A stretch of 64,000 nucleotides of DNA from assembly GCA_902362775.1 (NCBI GenBank), contig CABIXV010000002.1, positions 421,665 through 485,664 on the forward strand, read 5' to 3'. Position numbers and translations under genes: made by a program. The notes below the pieces were generated by a model. That model saw nothing but the letters and a program-made list of their open reading frames with translations. It was not told the DNA's origin and did not search any database. This document shows, one piece after another, positions 26,202 through 36,277 of the stretch (position 1 is the stretch's first letter; each line of letters begins with the position of its first letter). Source of the stretch: Clostridiales bacterium. Its GTDB lineage: Bacteria > Bacillota > Clostridia > Oscillospirales > Oscillospiraceae.

Positions 26202-27716
26202 TCAGGTCACAATCAGGGTCTCCCCATCCATCTCTGCTGGCTTTTCCAGGCCCATGAGGTCCAGCATAGTGGGGGCGATATCGGCCAGCCGTCCATCCCG
26301 CAGCCGCACGTTGGCACCCACGATATAGAAGGGCACGGGGTTAGTGGTGTGGGCAGTGAAGGGCTCACCATCTGTATCTATCATCCGCTCCGCGTTTCCG
26401 TGGTCGGCGGTGATCAGGGAAATGCCCCCCATTTTAGAGGTGGCCTCCACCACCTTAGCCACACATTCATCCACCGTAGTCACCGCTTTGCAGGCGGCCT
26501 CATAAATCCCGGTGTGGCCCACCATGTCGCAGTTGGCGAAGTTGAGGATGATGACGTCATAGGCTCCGCTTAGGATTCGGCGCACCGCCTCCTCCATCAC
26601 CTCGTAGGCGGACATCTCCGGCTTCAGGTCATAGGTGGCTACCTTGGGAGAGGCGATGAGCACCCGGTCCTCCCCTGGGAATACCTGCTCCACACCTCCA
26701 TTGAAGAAGAAGGTGACATGGGCGTACTTCTCCGTCTCCGCGATGCGCAGCTGGGTCAGTCCCAGCTTTGAGATATACTCTCCAAAAATATTCTCCAGCT
26801 TCTGGCGGGGATAGGCCACCGTGACATTGGGCATGGTGGCATCATACTCGGTGGTACAGACGAAGTGGACCGGTACAAAGCCGGTCGTACGCTGGACATC
26901 TGTAAAGTCCTCGTCCACCATAGTGCGGGTGATCTCCCTGGCCCGGTCAGGGCGGAAATTGAAAAAGATCACCGAATCATTGTCCTGGAACTGGGCCCCC
27001 TTGGCGCAAACCACGGGCTCCATGAACTCATCTGTGACGCCGGCGTCATAGGACTTTTGAACCGCAGCCGCGGGGTCGGGCTCATAGGGAGCCTGCCCGC
27101 AGACCATGGCGTCATAGGCCCGCTGGAGCCGATCCCATCGCTTATCCCGGTCCATGGCGTAGTACCGGCCCATCACCGTGGCGATCTGTCCCACGCCCAG
27201 CTGCTGGAGCTTGGCCTGGAGCTGCTCGACAAAGTGCTTGCCGGAGGTGGGAGGCACGTCCCGTCCGTCCAGAAAACAGTGGACATAAACCTTTTCAATT
27301 CCCTGCTCCCTGGCCATCTGGAGCAGGGCAAAAAGATGGGTGATGTGGCTGTGGACACCGCCGTCAGACAGCAGGCCCATCAGGTGCAGGGCAGAACCCC
27401 ATTCCCGGCAGTTCTCCATCGCCTCTGTATAGGCGGTGTTTTTAAAAAATTCGCCGCTCTGAATATCACGGCTGATGTGGGGCAGGTCCTGGAATACCAC
27501 CCGGCCCGCGCCGATGTTGGTATGTCCCACCTCACTGTTGCCCATCTGCCCCTCAGGCAGACCTACATCCAGCCCGGAGGCAGACAGACGGCAGCCGGGG
27601 CACTCGGCAAAAATACGGTCCAGATTAGGGGTAGGGGCATTGGCTATGGCGTTGCCGGCGGACTGGGCCCCGGTACCAAAGCCATCCATAATGATAAGAG
27701 TCGTAGGTGTTTTCAT
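26202..27716 (-). CDS. gpmI: 2,3-bisphosphoglycerate-independent phosphoglycerate mutase
   Basis: Interconverts 3- and 2-phosphoglycerate through a phosphoserine intermediate. 504 residues. Metal site and catalytic Ser are visible: LIIMDGFG at the N-terminus and GNSEVGHTNIGAGRVV around residue 60; HCFLDGRDVPPTSG, FFNFRPDRAREI, NFANCDMVGHTG and TADHGNAE complete the alkaline-phosphatase-type ligands. Lies between tpiA and eno in the glycolytic cluster. Its last 15 codons are duplicated downstream. Confidence 0.96.
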   Translation of the reverse strand: MKTPTTLIIMDGFGTGAQSAGNAIANAPTPNLDRIFAECPGCRLSASGLDVGLPEGQMGNSEVGHTNIGAGRVVFQDLPHISRDIQSGEFFKNTAYTEAMENCREWGSALHLMGLLSDGGVHSHITHLFALLQMAREQGIEKVYVHCFLDGRDVPPTSGKHFVEQLQAKLQQLGVGQIATVMGRYYAMDRDKRWDRLQRAYDAMVCGQAPYEPDPAAAVQKSYDAGVTDEFMEPVVCAKGAQFQDNDSVIFFNFRPDRAREITRTMVDEDFTDVQRTTGFVPVHFVCTTEYDATMPNVTVAYPRQKLENIFGEYISKLGLTQLRIAETEKYAHVTFFFNGGVEQVFPGEDRVLIASPKVATYDLKPEMSAYEVMEEAVRRILSGAYDVIILNFANCDMVGHTGIYEAACKAVTTVDECVAKVVEATSKMGGISLITADHGNAERMIDTDGEPFTAHTTNPVPFYIVGANVRLRDGRLADIAPTMLDLMGLEKPAEMDGETLIVT

Positions 27717-27842
27717 AACAAACCTTTCTTTTCAGGGTACTCATGGTCACACCGCCTTTGGCGGCCTCCCATTCTGGGGCGGCTTTGCCGCCCGCCTTAC
27801 ACTCACGTTCACGCTGGTCCGGTATGGGCAGCGGCCGCAAGA

Positions 27843-28616
27843 TTACTCCTGATTCGCCGCGTTGATGATCTGCACGAAATCGGCGGGCTTCAGAGAGGCT
27901 CCACCGATCAGGCCGCCGTCCACGTCGGGCTGGGCCAGCAGCTCGGCGGCGTTCTTGGCGTTCATAGAGCCGCCGTACTGGATGGTGACGGACCGGGCCA
28001 CATGGGCGCCATACAGCTTGCGGATGACGGCACGGATCGCCTGGCAGACCTCACCGGCCTGCTCGGCGGTAGCGGTCTTGCCAGTGCCGATGGCCCACAG
28101 GGGCTCGTAGGCGATGACCACATGGCGCATCTTTTCAGCGGGCACATTGGCCAGAGCGCACTTGACCTGATAGGCGATCAGCTCCATGGTGACGCCCAGT
28201 TCCCGCTGCTCTAGGCTCTCGCCCACGCAGATGATTGGGGTAAGGCCGGCATTGATTGCGGCGTGGACCTTCTTGTTCACAGTAAAGTCAGTTTCGTTAT
28301 AATACTGGCGGCGCTCGGAGTGGCCGATGATGACATACTTGGCGCCGGCCTCCTTAATCATCTCGGCGGTGATCTCTCCGGTATAGGCGCCGTGGTCCTC
28401 GTAATGGCAGGTCTCGGCGCCGATGGCGATATGGCAGTCTTTGAACAGACGGACAGCCGCCTGGATGTTGGTGGCGGGGACACAGAGCACCACGTTACAC
28501 CACTTGCCCTTGGGCATAATCGGCTTGATTTCCTCAGCAAATGCTTTGGTCTGGGAGAGGGTGTTGTTCATCTTCCAGTTGCCGGCGATGATAGTCTTAC
28601 GATAACGACGATTCAT
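27843..28616 (-). CDS. tpiA: Triosephosphate isomerase
   Basis: Interconverts dihydroxyacetone phosphate and glyceraldehyde 3-phosphate. All catalytic residues are present: Lys in AGNWKMN, His in IGHSERR, Glu in AYEPLWAIGTG, and phosphate loops IQYGGSMN and GLIGGASL. 257 residues. ATG at 28616 with AGGAG upstream; a longer reading frame upstream is noise. 126 bp separate it from gpmI; nothing clear was seen there beyond a GGCGGC/GCCGCC hairpin. Confidence 0.97.
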   Translation of the reverse strand: MNRRYRKTIIAGNWKMNNTLSQTKAFAEEIKPIMPKGKWCNVVLCVPATNIQAAVRLFKDCHIAIGAETCHYEDHGAYTGEITAEMIKEAGAKYVIIGHSERRQYYNETDFTVNKKVHAAINAGLTPIICVGESLEQRELGVTMELIAYQVKCALANVPAEKMRHVVIAYEPLWAIGTGKTATAEQAGEVCQAIRAVIRKLYGAHVARSVTIQYGGSMNAKNAAELLAQPDVDGGLIGGASLKPADFVQIINAANQE

Positions 28617-28840
28617 GGTGATTACTCCTATCTTTTCCTTTTGTATATTTGTAATAGAGCAAAGCAACAGAGCGAGGAAAACAAAAGTACAGGCGTCTCC
28701 TGTGTCTCTCTGTTTTCCGCCGTTCACGCTCCTGACTTCGCTCTTTGTTCAGCGTCACCTGCGGGCAAGCCGCTTTGGAGGACTCCGCCTCCCTTTTTTA
28801 TGACAGATCTCTCTGGTCTGTCGTGGGACGGGACAAAGCC

Positions 28841-30112
<1,272 letters not shown>

Positions 30113-30141
30113 CTCTTGGCTCCTTTCTTAAAACAAAAGGG

Positions 30142-30645
30142 TTATAGAACTTGGGATCTCCCTTTCTCCGCCATCTCGCCTTCGCCCGACAGCCCCGGAA
30201 AGTCGAGCTGCCGCAGCGCCTCATAGGTGAGGACGGCCACTGAATTGGCCAGATTCAGGCTTCTGGCGTCCGGCCGCATCGGGATGCGGATACACCGGTC
30301 CGGGTACTGCCGGCGAAATCCCTCCGGCAGCCCCGCAGTTTCCTTCCCAAAGAACAGCCAGCAATTATCTCGAAAGACTGCCTGGGTATAGTCCCGTGGC
30401 GCTTTCGTCGTGGCCAGCCACAAATCCGGGGCAGGATTGACTTCAAAGAAGTGGTCCAACCCCTCATAGACCTGAAGATCCACCATATTCCAGTAATCCA
30501 GCCCGGCCCGACGCACGGCTTTTTCACTGATATCAAAACCCAGAGGCTTGATCAGATGGAGGCGGCTGCGGGTAGCGGCGCAGGTCCGTGCGATATTCCC
30601 GGTATTCTGCGGGATCTCTGGTTCTACCAGCACGATATTCAGCAC
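30142..30645 (-). CDS. trmL: tRNA (cytidine(34)-2'-O)-methyltransferase
   Basis: SPOUT-class methyltransferase modifying the wobble base of leucine tRNAs. LNIVLVEPEIPQNTGNIARTC opens the protein; LIKPLGFDISEKAVRRAGLDYW, LFFGKETAGLPE and IPMRPDARSLNLANSVAVLTYEALRQ form the trefoil-knot AdoMet site. GTG at 30645 with an AAGGGGGG ribosome site gives 167 residues, close to family length; the frame extends upstream to an ATG but over the promoter. First gene before pgk. Confidence 0.9.
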   Translation of the reverse strand: MLNIVLVEPEIPQNTGNIARTCAATRSRLHLIKPLGFDISEKAVRRAGLDYWNMVDLQVYEGLDHFFEVNPAPDLWLATTKAPRDYTQAVFRDNCWLFFGKETAGLPEGFRRQYPDRCIRIPMRPDARSLNLANSVAVLTYEALRQLDFPGLSGEGEMAEKGRSQVL

Positions 30646-30675
30646 AGCAGGCCCCCCCTTGATTTCGCGGGTATC

Positions 30676-30704
30676 ATTGTATTCCATTTTATCGGGAATT
30701 TCAA
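30676..30704 (-). promoter_or_regulatory. Promoter for trmL and possibly the glycolytic cluster
   Basis: On the minus strand TTGAAA, 17-bp spacer, TACAAT, about 30 bp before the trmL GTG. It is the only clear promoter seen upstream of pgk, so the five-gene cluster may start here. Confidence 0.65.
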
Positions 30705-30963
30705 CTGTAATTTGGTCGAAAAATTGCAAAAAATCAAAAAACAGGGCCATTTTTCATTCTGCCCCCAAAAAGCGGGGCTCCTATTTTTTTATTTCTTATT
30801 AAACTATTCTTTTCCCGTCCTTGCTCTCATCTTAATGCCCGGTTTTTCTCTTTAATACAGTTCCTATCCTTCTTCTTCCAACCCCATACCCAGTTTTTTC
30901 CGCCGCTCACTTAAAAATTTTGGCTCTTTTTTGCTCCTCCTATTCCCCTTTCTTTCAAACTCG

Positions 30964-30972
30964 TGCTATAAT
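30964..30972 (+). promoter_or_regulatory. Extended -10 promoter for the MBL-fold gene
   Basis: TGCTATAAT at the end of an AT-rich tract, with no good -35. About 80 bp before the start codon. Confidence 0.5.
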
Positions 30973-31053
30973 GGTGCCAGGTCTAAAAGATATGGGCATT
31001 TTCCACAAATCTATGCTTGCGGGAGCTCTGCTCCCCAAAAGGAGGCGGCATTT

Positions 31054-31671
31054 ATGAAGCTTATCTGGAACGGGCATTCCTGTTTCACCATTCAATCAGA
31101 GGATGGCACCCTGGTACTAGACCCCTATCAGGACGGGTCTGTGCCCGGTCTGAGCCCCCTGTCTCTGACGGCCGACCTGGTGCTGTGCAGCCATGAACAC
31201 CGGGACCACGGGGCCAGGGAGACGGTAGCGCTCACCGGCCACACCGCCGCTTTTCAAGTGGATCGGCTGGACGCCTTCCACGACGATTCCCAAGGCAGCC
31301 AGCGGGGGAAAAACACCATCCACATCCTCTCCTCCCAGGGACTGCGGGTGGCCCATCTAGGTGATTTGGGCTGCTTCCCCACTCCGGAGCAGATGGACCG
31401 GCTGATGGGGCTGGACGCTCTACTCCTCCCTGTGGGGGGCTATTACACCATCGACGCCCAGCAGGCCCATGAACTGGTCCGCGCGTTGAGGCCCCGTGTG
31501 GTGGTGCCTATGCATTACCGCTCCGACTCCTTTGGCTTTGATGTCATCGCCCGGCTGGAGGATTTTCTGGCCCTGTGTGACCACGTGGTCCGCTATGATG
31601 GCAACACCCTGGAGCTGACCTGTGACACCCCCGCCCAGACCGCTGTGCTGACCTATCAGGCGGGAAAATAG
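31054..31671 (+). CDS. MBL-fold metal-dependent hydrolase (UPF0173-like)
   Basis: 205 residues of the beta-lactamase_3 type: MKLIWNGHSCFTIQSEDGTLVLDPY, then CSHEHRDHGA (the H-x-H-x-D-H metal motif in its usual variant), VAHLGDLGCFPT, LLPVGGYYTIDAQQA and PMHYRSDSFGFDVI. ATG at 31054 with AGGAGG upstream. Substrate unknown; relatives act on nucleotide or phosphodiester compounds. Followed by cinA after 51 bp. Confidence 0.85.
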   Translation: MKLIWNGHSCFTIQSEDGTLVLDPYQDGSVPGLSPLSLTADLVLCSHEHRDHGARETVALTGHTAAFQVDRLDAFHDDSQGSQRGKNTIHILSSQGLRVAHLGDLGCFPTPEQMDRLMGLDALLLPVGGYYTIDAQQAHELVRALRPRVVVPMHYRSDSFGFDVIARLEDFLALCDHVVRYDGNTLELTCDTPAQTAVLTYQAGK

Positions 31672-31722
31672 ACCGGCTCCCATTCCCCGCATACCATAAA
31701 CCAATGACTGGAGGTCTTTCCC

Positions 31723-32991
31723 ATGTCTCACACTGTCGAGATCCTTTCCGTAGGCACCGAGCTGCTTCTCGGCAACATCGCCAACACCGACGCCCAGACG
31801 CTCTCTCAAGGGTTAAGCGAGTTAGGGCTTAACGTCTACTACCACACAGTAGTGGGCGACAATCCTCAGCGGGCCCGGGAGGCGGTGGCTATCGCCAAGA
31901 AGCGGGCGGATATCATCATCACCACCGGCGGGCTGGGCCCCACCTGCGACGACTTGACTAAGAACGTGCTGGCCGAGGCGTTTGGTAAAAAGCTCGTCTT
32001 TGACGAGCCCTCTGCGGAGCGCATCCGCTCCTACTTTGCCAAGACGAAACGGCCCATGACGGAGAACAATCTGCAACAGGCCATGCTGCCAGAGGGCTGC
32101 ACCGTCCTGGCCAACGACTGGGGGACTGCCCCCGGCTGCGCCTTTCAGGCCGAAGGGGTCCATGTCATCATGCTCCCTGGCCCCCCCAGCGAGTGCCGCC
32201 CCATGTTTCAATACCGGGCAAAGCCCTATCTCCAATCCCTGTCCGAGGGCGTCATCGCCTCCCACACGCTGAAGCTGTTTGGCATCGGTGAGTCAGCGAT
32301 GGAGGCCCAGCTCCGGGATCAGATGAACGCGATGTCCAACCCCACCCTGGCCCCCTACGCCAAGGAGGGGGAGTGCGAGCTCCGGGTCACCGCCAAGGCC
32401 CCCACCGACGCCGAGGCACAGGCCCTGCTGAAGCCTACGGTGGAACAGGTGAAGGCCCTCTTCGGCTCTAAGGTCTACGGGGTGGATGTGTCCTCTTTGG
32501 AGGAGGTGGTCGAGGGGCTGCTGCGGGAGAAGGGAATGACCATCGGCGTGGCCGAGAGCTGCACCGGCGGGCTGATGGCCAAACGGCTGACCGATGTGGC
32601 TGGAGCCTCCCAAGTCTTTCTGGGTGGCATCGTGTCCTACACCAACCAGGTGAAGGCAGGGATGCTCCATGTGCCCCAGCACCTGTTGGACCAGTTTGGG
32701 GCCGTGTCCCCCGAGGTGGCGCTGGCCATGGCAGAGGGGGCCCGGAAGGCCCTGGGGTGCGACATCGCTCTTGCCACCACCGGAGTTGCCGGGCCGGACA
32801 AGGACGATTGGGACAACGAGGTGGGCACCATGTTCGTGGCCATCGCCACCCCGGACGGCACCCATGTGCGTCCCTTGAAGCTGGGCAGCCGCCCGGTCCG
32901 GGCCCGGCTGCGTACCCAGACCGCCCATCACGCCTTCGATCTGGCCCGGCGGTATCTCACCGGCCTGCCCTATGAGGACGGAGCGGTCTGA
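31723..32991 (+). CDS. cinA: CinA-like protein with nicotinamide-nucleotide amidase domain
   Basis: Two-domain protein of 422 residues. The N-terminal MoCF/COG1058 domain (VEILSVGTELLLGNIANTDAQ, IITTGGLGPTCDD) is an ADP-ribose pyrophosphatase in characterised homologues. The C-terminal CinA/PncC domain (VAESCTGGLMAKRLTDVAGAS, SYTNQVKAGML, ATTGVAGPDKD) deamidates nicotinamide mononucleotide. It therefore acts in NAD repair and recycling; in some Firmicutes the gene is also competence-linked. ATG with GGAGG upstream. Confidence 0.93.
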   Translation: MSHTVEILSVGTELLLGNIANTDAQTLSQGLSELGLNVYYHTVVGDNPQRAREAVAIAKKRADIIITTGGLGPTCDDLTKNVLAEAFGKKLVFDEPSAERIRSYFAKTKRPMTENNLQQAMLPEGCTVLANDWGTAPGCAFQAEGVHVIMLPGPPSECRPMFQYRAKPYLQSLSEGVIASHTLKLFGIGESAMEAQLRDQMNAMSNPTLAPYAKEGECELRVTAKAPTDAEAQALLKPTVEQVKALFGSKVYGVDVSSLEEVVEGLLREKGMTIGVAESCTGGLMAKRLTDVAGASQVFLGGIVSYTNQVKAGMLHVPQHLLDQFGAVSPEVALAMAEGARKALGCDIALATTGVAGPDKDDWDNEVGTMFVAIATPDGTHVRPLKLGSRPVRARLRTQTAHHAFDLARRYLTGLPYEDGAV

Positions 32992-33014
32992 CAGAAAACG
33001 GGACAACAATGGAC

Positions 33015-33047
33015 TGTCGAAAAAGTGGCTATGCCACTTTTTCGACA
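33015..33047. terminator. Perfect hairpin after cinA
   Basis: 15-bp perfect stem TGTCGAAAAAGTGGC / GCCACTTTTTCGACA with loop TAT, without a clean T-tract. It precedes the main terminator and may be a repeat or 3'-end stabiliser. Confidence 0.6.
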
Positions 33048-33054
33048 AATTGGG

Positions 33055-33092
33055 ACGGGGCCTCTGTCTATGACAGAGGCCCCGTTTTCTTT
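33055..33092. terminator. Terminator between cinA and the convergent anti-sigma gene
   Basis: 14-bp perfect stem ACGGGGCCTCTGTC / GACAGAGGCCCCGT with loop TAT, then TTTTCTTT. Confidence 0.9.
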
Positions 33093-34080
33093 AATCCTTC
33101 CGCAGGAAATACCGGACCATGGTCAGCCCCAGCAGGGCTATGATCCCCATATACACATAGAGCAAAAACTGCTCTGCTGTACCGATACCGCCGCCCCAGC
33201 TTTCTGTCACCGATCCGTCCCGGTACCGGCCGGTAATGTCATTTCCTTCCCTGTCCAGAAGGCGTATTTCCCGGACATCCAGCCAAAACACCTGATCCTG
33301 ACCATCCCCGAATTCCCAGCCCAAGTCCCGGATCAATTCTTCCTGGTCATAAAGCCACAGGAAGTCAGGCTCCTCCAGGTCATAGGTCCGGGTGGTGGTC
33401 CACCGCTGGATCCCGTCCCAGCTTCCGCCCCAGAATTCCAGCTGGGCGGACAATATCTCCCGGCACCCATACCCGGCAATCATAAACTGTGTCCGGTCCG
33501 TCCCCAATCTACCGCAATATACTCCGGCGGTGTAAGGGGAGGGGGAATAGGAGGCGCTGACCGGGCGGTATTTGCCAAATATCCCCCGCTTGAGCAGTAC
33601 GATCCCATTTACATTATTAGCGTTGTCCGCCTTGAAAAAAATTGCCAGTTGTCCTTCTATTTCCTGCCAGCCGCCCACATGGATCGGCGTTCCCTCCTGG
33701 ACTCCCTTTGTGTCCCGGCTGTCTGATGGACGGGATACATAATCCTCCACAGCGGCCAGCCGGCCGGCCTCGGTATTGGGATAGTGGAACTCCTGGTCAT
33801 AGAGCCACCACATACACCACAGGGCCACCACCACTGACAGCGCGGCAGCCAGCAGCCTGGTCCGCTTCACCCGTTTCAGGAACTTCAGCGTCCCCTTTGG
33901 CGCTTTCTCCAGCGGCACCTGCGCCCGCATATCCTTCTCCAGCTCCCTGCAATTCTCACAGCCCTCCAGGTGCGCCCGCACCTGAGCGGAAGTTTCCTCC
34001 TCCGTCAGTCCCTCCAAATAGGCGGGCAGCAGGTCCCGCACCACACAGCAGTCCAAATTATTGCGACCGTTTTCCACCAT
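33091..34080 (-). CDS. Zinc-finger anti-sigma factor (ZAS domain)
   Basis: About 329 residues. N-terminal anti-sigma zinc finger: DCCVVRDLLPAYLEGLTEEE followed by HLEGCENC (H-x3-C-x2-C). One membrane segment (RTRLLAAALSVVVALWCMWW) and a large outer domain follow, with a second hydrophobic segment at the C-terminus (FLLYVYMGIIALLGLTMV). It should hold the ECF sigma factor encoded upstream at the membrane. ATG at 34080 is chosen because it follows GGGAGG; a GTG two codons upstream is possible. Overlaps the sigma gene by 23 bp. Confidence 0.83.
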   Translation of the reverse strand: MVENGRNNLDCCVVRDLLPAYLEGLTEEETSAQVRAHLEGCENCRELEKDMRAQVPLEKAPKGTLKFLKRVKRTRLLAAALSVVVALWCMWWLYDQEFHYPNTEAGRLAAVEDYVSRPSDSRDTKGVQEGTPIHVGGWQEIEGQLAIFFKADNANNVNGIVLLKRGIFGKYRPVSASYSPSPYTAGVYCGRLGTDRTQFMIAGYGCREILSAQLEFWGGSWDGIQRWTTTRTYDLEEPDFLWLYDQEELIRDLGWEFGDGQDQVFWLDVREIRLLDREGNDITGRYRDGSVTESWGGGIGTAEQFLLYVYMGIIALLGLTMVRYFLRKD

Positions 34081-34570
34081 ATCCACCTCCCATCAGTTTG
34101 GCCAGTTCCTCCTTACCCCGGTAAAAGCGCACCCTGGCCCACACCTCGCTCTTTCCCAAAATGTCCCCGATCTCACGGAAGGAGAAATCGCCGGCCAGCC
34201 GAAGGTGGATCACCTCCCGTGTATCCCCGTCCAGCCGCTGCATGGCCCGGTACAGTGCCATACGGTCCTCCCTCCGCTCTGTCTCCTCCACTGGATCGTC
34301 AGAGGCAGCCAGGGTAGACAGCCGCTCCTCCTCCAGCGGAGCCGTCCTCTTCCGGCGCTCCAGTTCCTTGTACCACAGGCGCTTGGCGATGGCGCACAGC
34401 CAGACCTGGGGCGTGCTGTCCCCCCGAAAGGCATCCAGGTTCTTCAGCGCCTGATAGAAGGTCTCTTGGGTCAGTTCCTCCGCGGTATCCTGCTCCCCGG
34501 TGATGGAGAACAGATATCGGAACACCTGCCGGGCGTGCTGCTCGTACAGGTCCTCCCCCCTGTGTGCCAT
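34058..34570 (-). CDS. ECF sigma factor
   Basis: 170 residues with region 2 (EQHARQVFRYLFSITGEQDTAEELTQETFYQAL) and region 4 (LDGDTREVIHLRLAGDFSFREIGDILGKSEVWARVRFYRGKEEL). ATG at 34570 with GGGAGG eight bases upstream; a GTG three codons earlier is less well placed. Partner anti-sigma gene overlaps its end. Target promoter unknown. Confidence 0.88.
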   Translation of the reverse strand: MAHRGEDLYEQHARQVFRYLFSITGEQDTAEELTQETFYQALKNLDAFRGDSTPQVWLCAIAKRLWYKELERRKRTAPLEEERLSTLAASDDPVEETERREDRMALYRAMQRLDGDTREVIHLRLAGDFSFREIGDILGKSEVWARVRFYRGKEELAKLMGGGYGGKRSQ

Positions 34571-34690
34571 GGCCTTCACCTCCCTCTCTCTGACCGTTAG
34601 TTCCTTGTCAGGCCCTTTCGTTACAACATTTTACCCGTCTATAAAAAATACTTATTTTTCCATCTATTCGCGCAAAAGGTCGATTCCATC

Positions 34691-34719
34691 TTGCCTTTTG
34701 CCATGTCTATTGCTATAAT
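34691..34719 (+). promoter_or_regulatory. Promoter for the MATE efflux gene
   Basis: TTGCCT, 17-bp spacer, TATAAT (with TGC before it). The resulting leader of about 100 nt contains a hairpin at 34759-34787. Confidence 0.8.
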
Positions 34720-34758
34720 CTAAAATATAACAATAAAAAACGCAACTGCTTTTTACAA

Positions 34759-34794
34759 GGTCGTACAGAGCCTCCCTCTGTGCGGCCTTCTATT
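34759..34794 (+). promoter_or_regulatory. Leader hairpin upstream of the MATE gene
   Basis: GGTCGTACAGAG pairs with CTCTGTGCGGCC (two G-U pairs) around CCTCC, followed by TTCTATT. It lies between promoter and start codon and may act as a weak attenuator; the T-tract is poor. Confidence 0.4.
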
Positions 34795-34827
34795 CCCCAA
34801 ACCAGTCTGGAAGGATGTGACAGTAAA

Positions 34828-36228
34828 ATGCATCGGCTCGGGACCCGTCCCAAGCGGAGGGGCGATGTGGACATGACGCAGGGAAATGTGGCCCACCATT
34901 TAGTCATGTTCGCCCTCCCCCTTCTGGCGGGCAACATCTTTCAGCAATTTTACAACACCGTAGACACATGGGTAGTGGGCAACTTCGTCAGTAATGAGGC
35001 CTTCTCCGCCGTTGGTACCGTCACCCCCATCGTCAATATGCTCATCGGCTCCTTTATGGGCCTTGCCAGCGGGGCTGGCGTGGTCATCTCCCAATATTAC
35101 GGCGCCAAACAGATGGAGCGGGTCAAGCAGGCCGTCCACACCTCCCTTGTCATGACTCTGGTGCTGGGCGTAATCATGACGGCTGCCGGCATCCTGCTCA
35201 CCCCCTTCCTCCTGGGGCTGATGAAAACGCCCGCGGATGTCTTTCCAGAGGCCACGGCCTACCTCACCATCTATTTCTCAGGTGTGATGGGCCTGATGCT
35301 CTACAATATGGGAGCGGGCATCCTCCGGGCGGTGGGTGATTCCAAGCGCCCATTCTATTTTCTGGTGGCGGCGGCCGTGCTCAACATCGGCCTGGACCTA
35401 CTGCTGGTCATTGTGTTCCATATGGGAGTAGAGGGCGTGGCCTACGCCACCATTATCTCCCAGGGCGTTTCCGCCCTGCTCACTCTGCTGCTCCTGGTCC
35501 GCACCAGCTCCTGCGTCAAGCTGGACTGGCGGGCCCTGCGGGCTACCCCCTTTATTTTGAAGCAGATTGCCCGCGTCGGCATCCCCGCTGCTCTGCAGAT
35601 GGCCATAACCGCCTTTTCCAACGTATTCGTTCAGTCCTATATCAACTTCTTCCAGGCTGACTGCATGTCCGGCTGGACCGCTTATACGAAGATCGATCAG
35701 ATCATGTTCCTGCCCATGCAGTCCCTGGCCCTGGCCGCCACCACCTTTGTGGGCCAGAATCTGGGCACCGGCCAACTGGACCGGGCCAAGGAGGGCACCC
35801 GGACCGCCTTTTGTCTCTCTTTGGGCATCACCGTAGCCCTCTCTGTTGTGACGTTCTGCGCCGCGCCCGCTCTGGTGGCCTTTTTCAACGATAAGCCGGA
35901 AGTGGTCTCTTACGGCACCCTCTTCCTGCGGGCCCTGGGTCCCTGCTATGTGCTGTGCTGTGTCAATCAGATCTATGCCGGCGCCCTTCGGGGGGCGGGC
36001 AAGAGTCAGGTCCCTATGTACATCATGCTCTTTTCCTTTGTGGTGTTCCGTCAGATCTATCTGTACGTCACAGCGAACTTCATCTCCAACACCGTCCTTC
36101 CTATCGCCATGAGTTATCCGGCTGGCTGGCTGATGTGCAGTGTGGTTACTCTGGTCTACTACCACCGGGTAGGTTTGGGCGGCAACCGTCTGGTAGACGA
36201 CTCCGCCTCCATGCCATCCCGGCTCTAA
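34828..36228 (+). CDS. MATE-family multidrug efflux transporter
   Basis: Na+- or H+-coupled drug/toxin exporter with 12 predicted membrane helices in two repeats (LPLLAGNIFQQFYNTVDTWVVG and IARVGIPAALQMAITAFSNVFVQSYIN start the halves). Conserved MATE stretches GTVTPIVNMLIGSFMGLASGAG and ALRGAGKSQVPM are visible. About 466 residues from ATG 34828; an ATG at 34873 (MTQGNVAHHL) with CGGAGG upstream is an equally plausible start. Substrate not inferable. Confidence 0.88.
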   Translation: MHRLGTRPKRRGDVDMTQGNVAHHLVMFALPLLAGNIFQQFYNTVDTWVVGNFVSNEAFSAVGTVTPIVNMLIGSFMGLASGAGVVISQYYGAKQMERVKQAVHTSLVMTLVLGVIMTAAGILLTPFLLGLMKTPADVFPEATAYLTIYFSGVMGLMLYNMGAGILRAVGDSKRPFYFLVAAAVLNIGLDLLLVIVFHMGVEGVAYATIISQGVSALLTLLLLVRTSSCVKLDWRALRATPFILKQIARVGIPAALQMAITAFSNVFVQSYINFFQADCMSGWTAYTKIDQIMFLPMQSLALAATTFVGQNLGTGQLDRAKEGTRTAFCLSLGITVALSVVTFCAAPALVAFFNDKPEVVSYGTLFLRALGPCYVLCCVNQIYAGALRGAGKSQVPMYIMLFSFVVFRQIYLYVTANFISNTVLPIAMSYPAGWLMCSVVTLVYYHRVGLGGNRLVDDSASMPSRL

Positions 36229-36234
36229 ACCGCC

Positions 36235-36277
36235 AAAAGGCCCCGGCGCTCGTTGAGCGCCGGGGCCTTTTCTTTTT
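36235..36277. terminator. Bidirectional terminator between the MATE and anti-sigma genes
   Basis: Perfect 17-bp stem AAAAGGCCCCGGCGCTC / GAGCGCCGGGGCCTTTT with loop GTT, followed by TCTTTTTT. Confidence 0.92.

Larger units (their letters stand above)
30646..31053. other. AT-rich divergent intergenic region between trmL and the MBL-fold gene
   Basis: About 400 bp without a gene, markedly more AT-rich than its surroundings and rich in T-runs on the plus strand. It contains the trmL promoter at one end and an extended -10 promoter for the MBL gene at the other. Nothing else recognisable was seen. Confidence 0.5.

Noticed and set aside
34571..34690. ECF-type autopromoter upstream of the sigma gene at 34.5 kb
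   Set aside because: TGTAAC and CGGTC boxes can be found, but their spacing (about 22 bp) does not fit ECF promoters.
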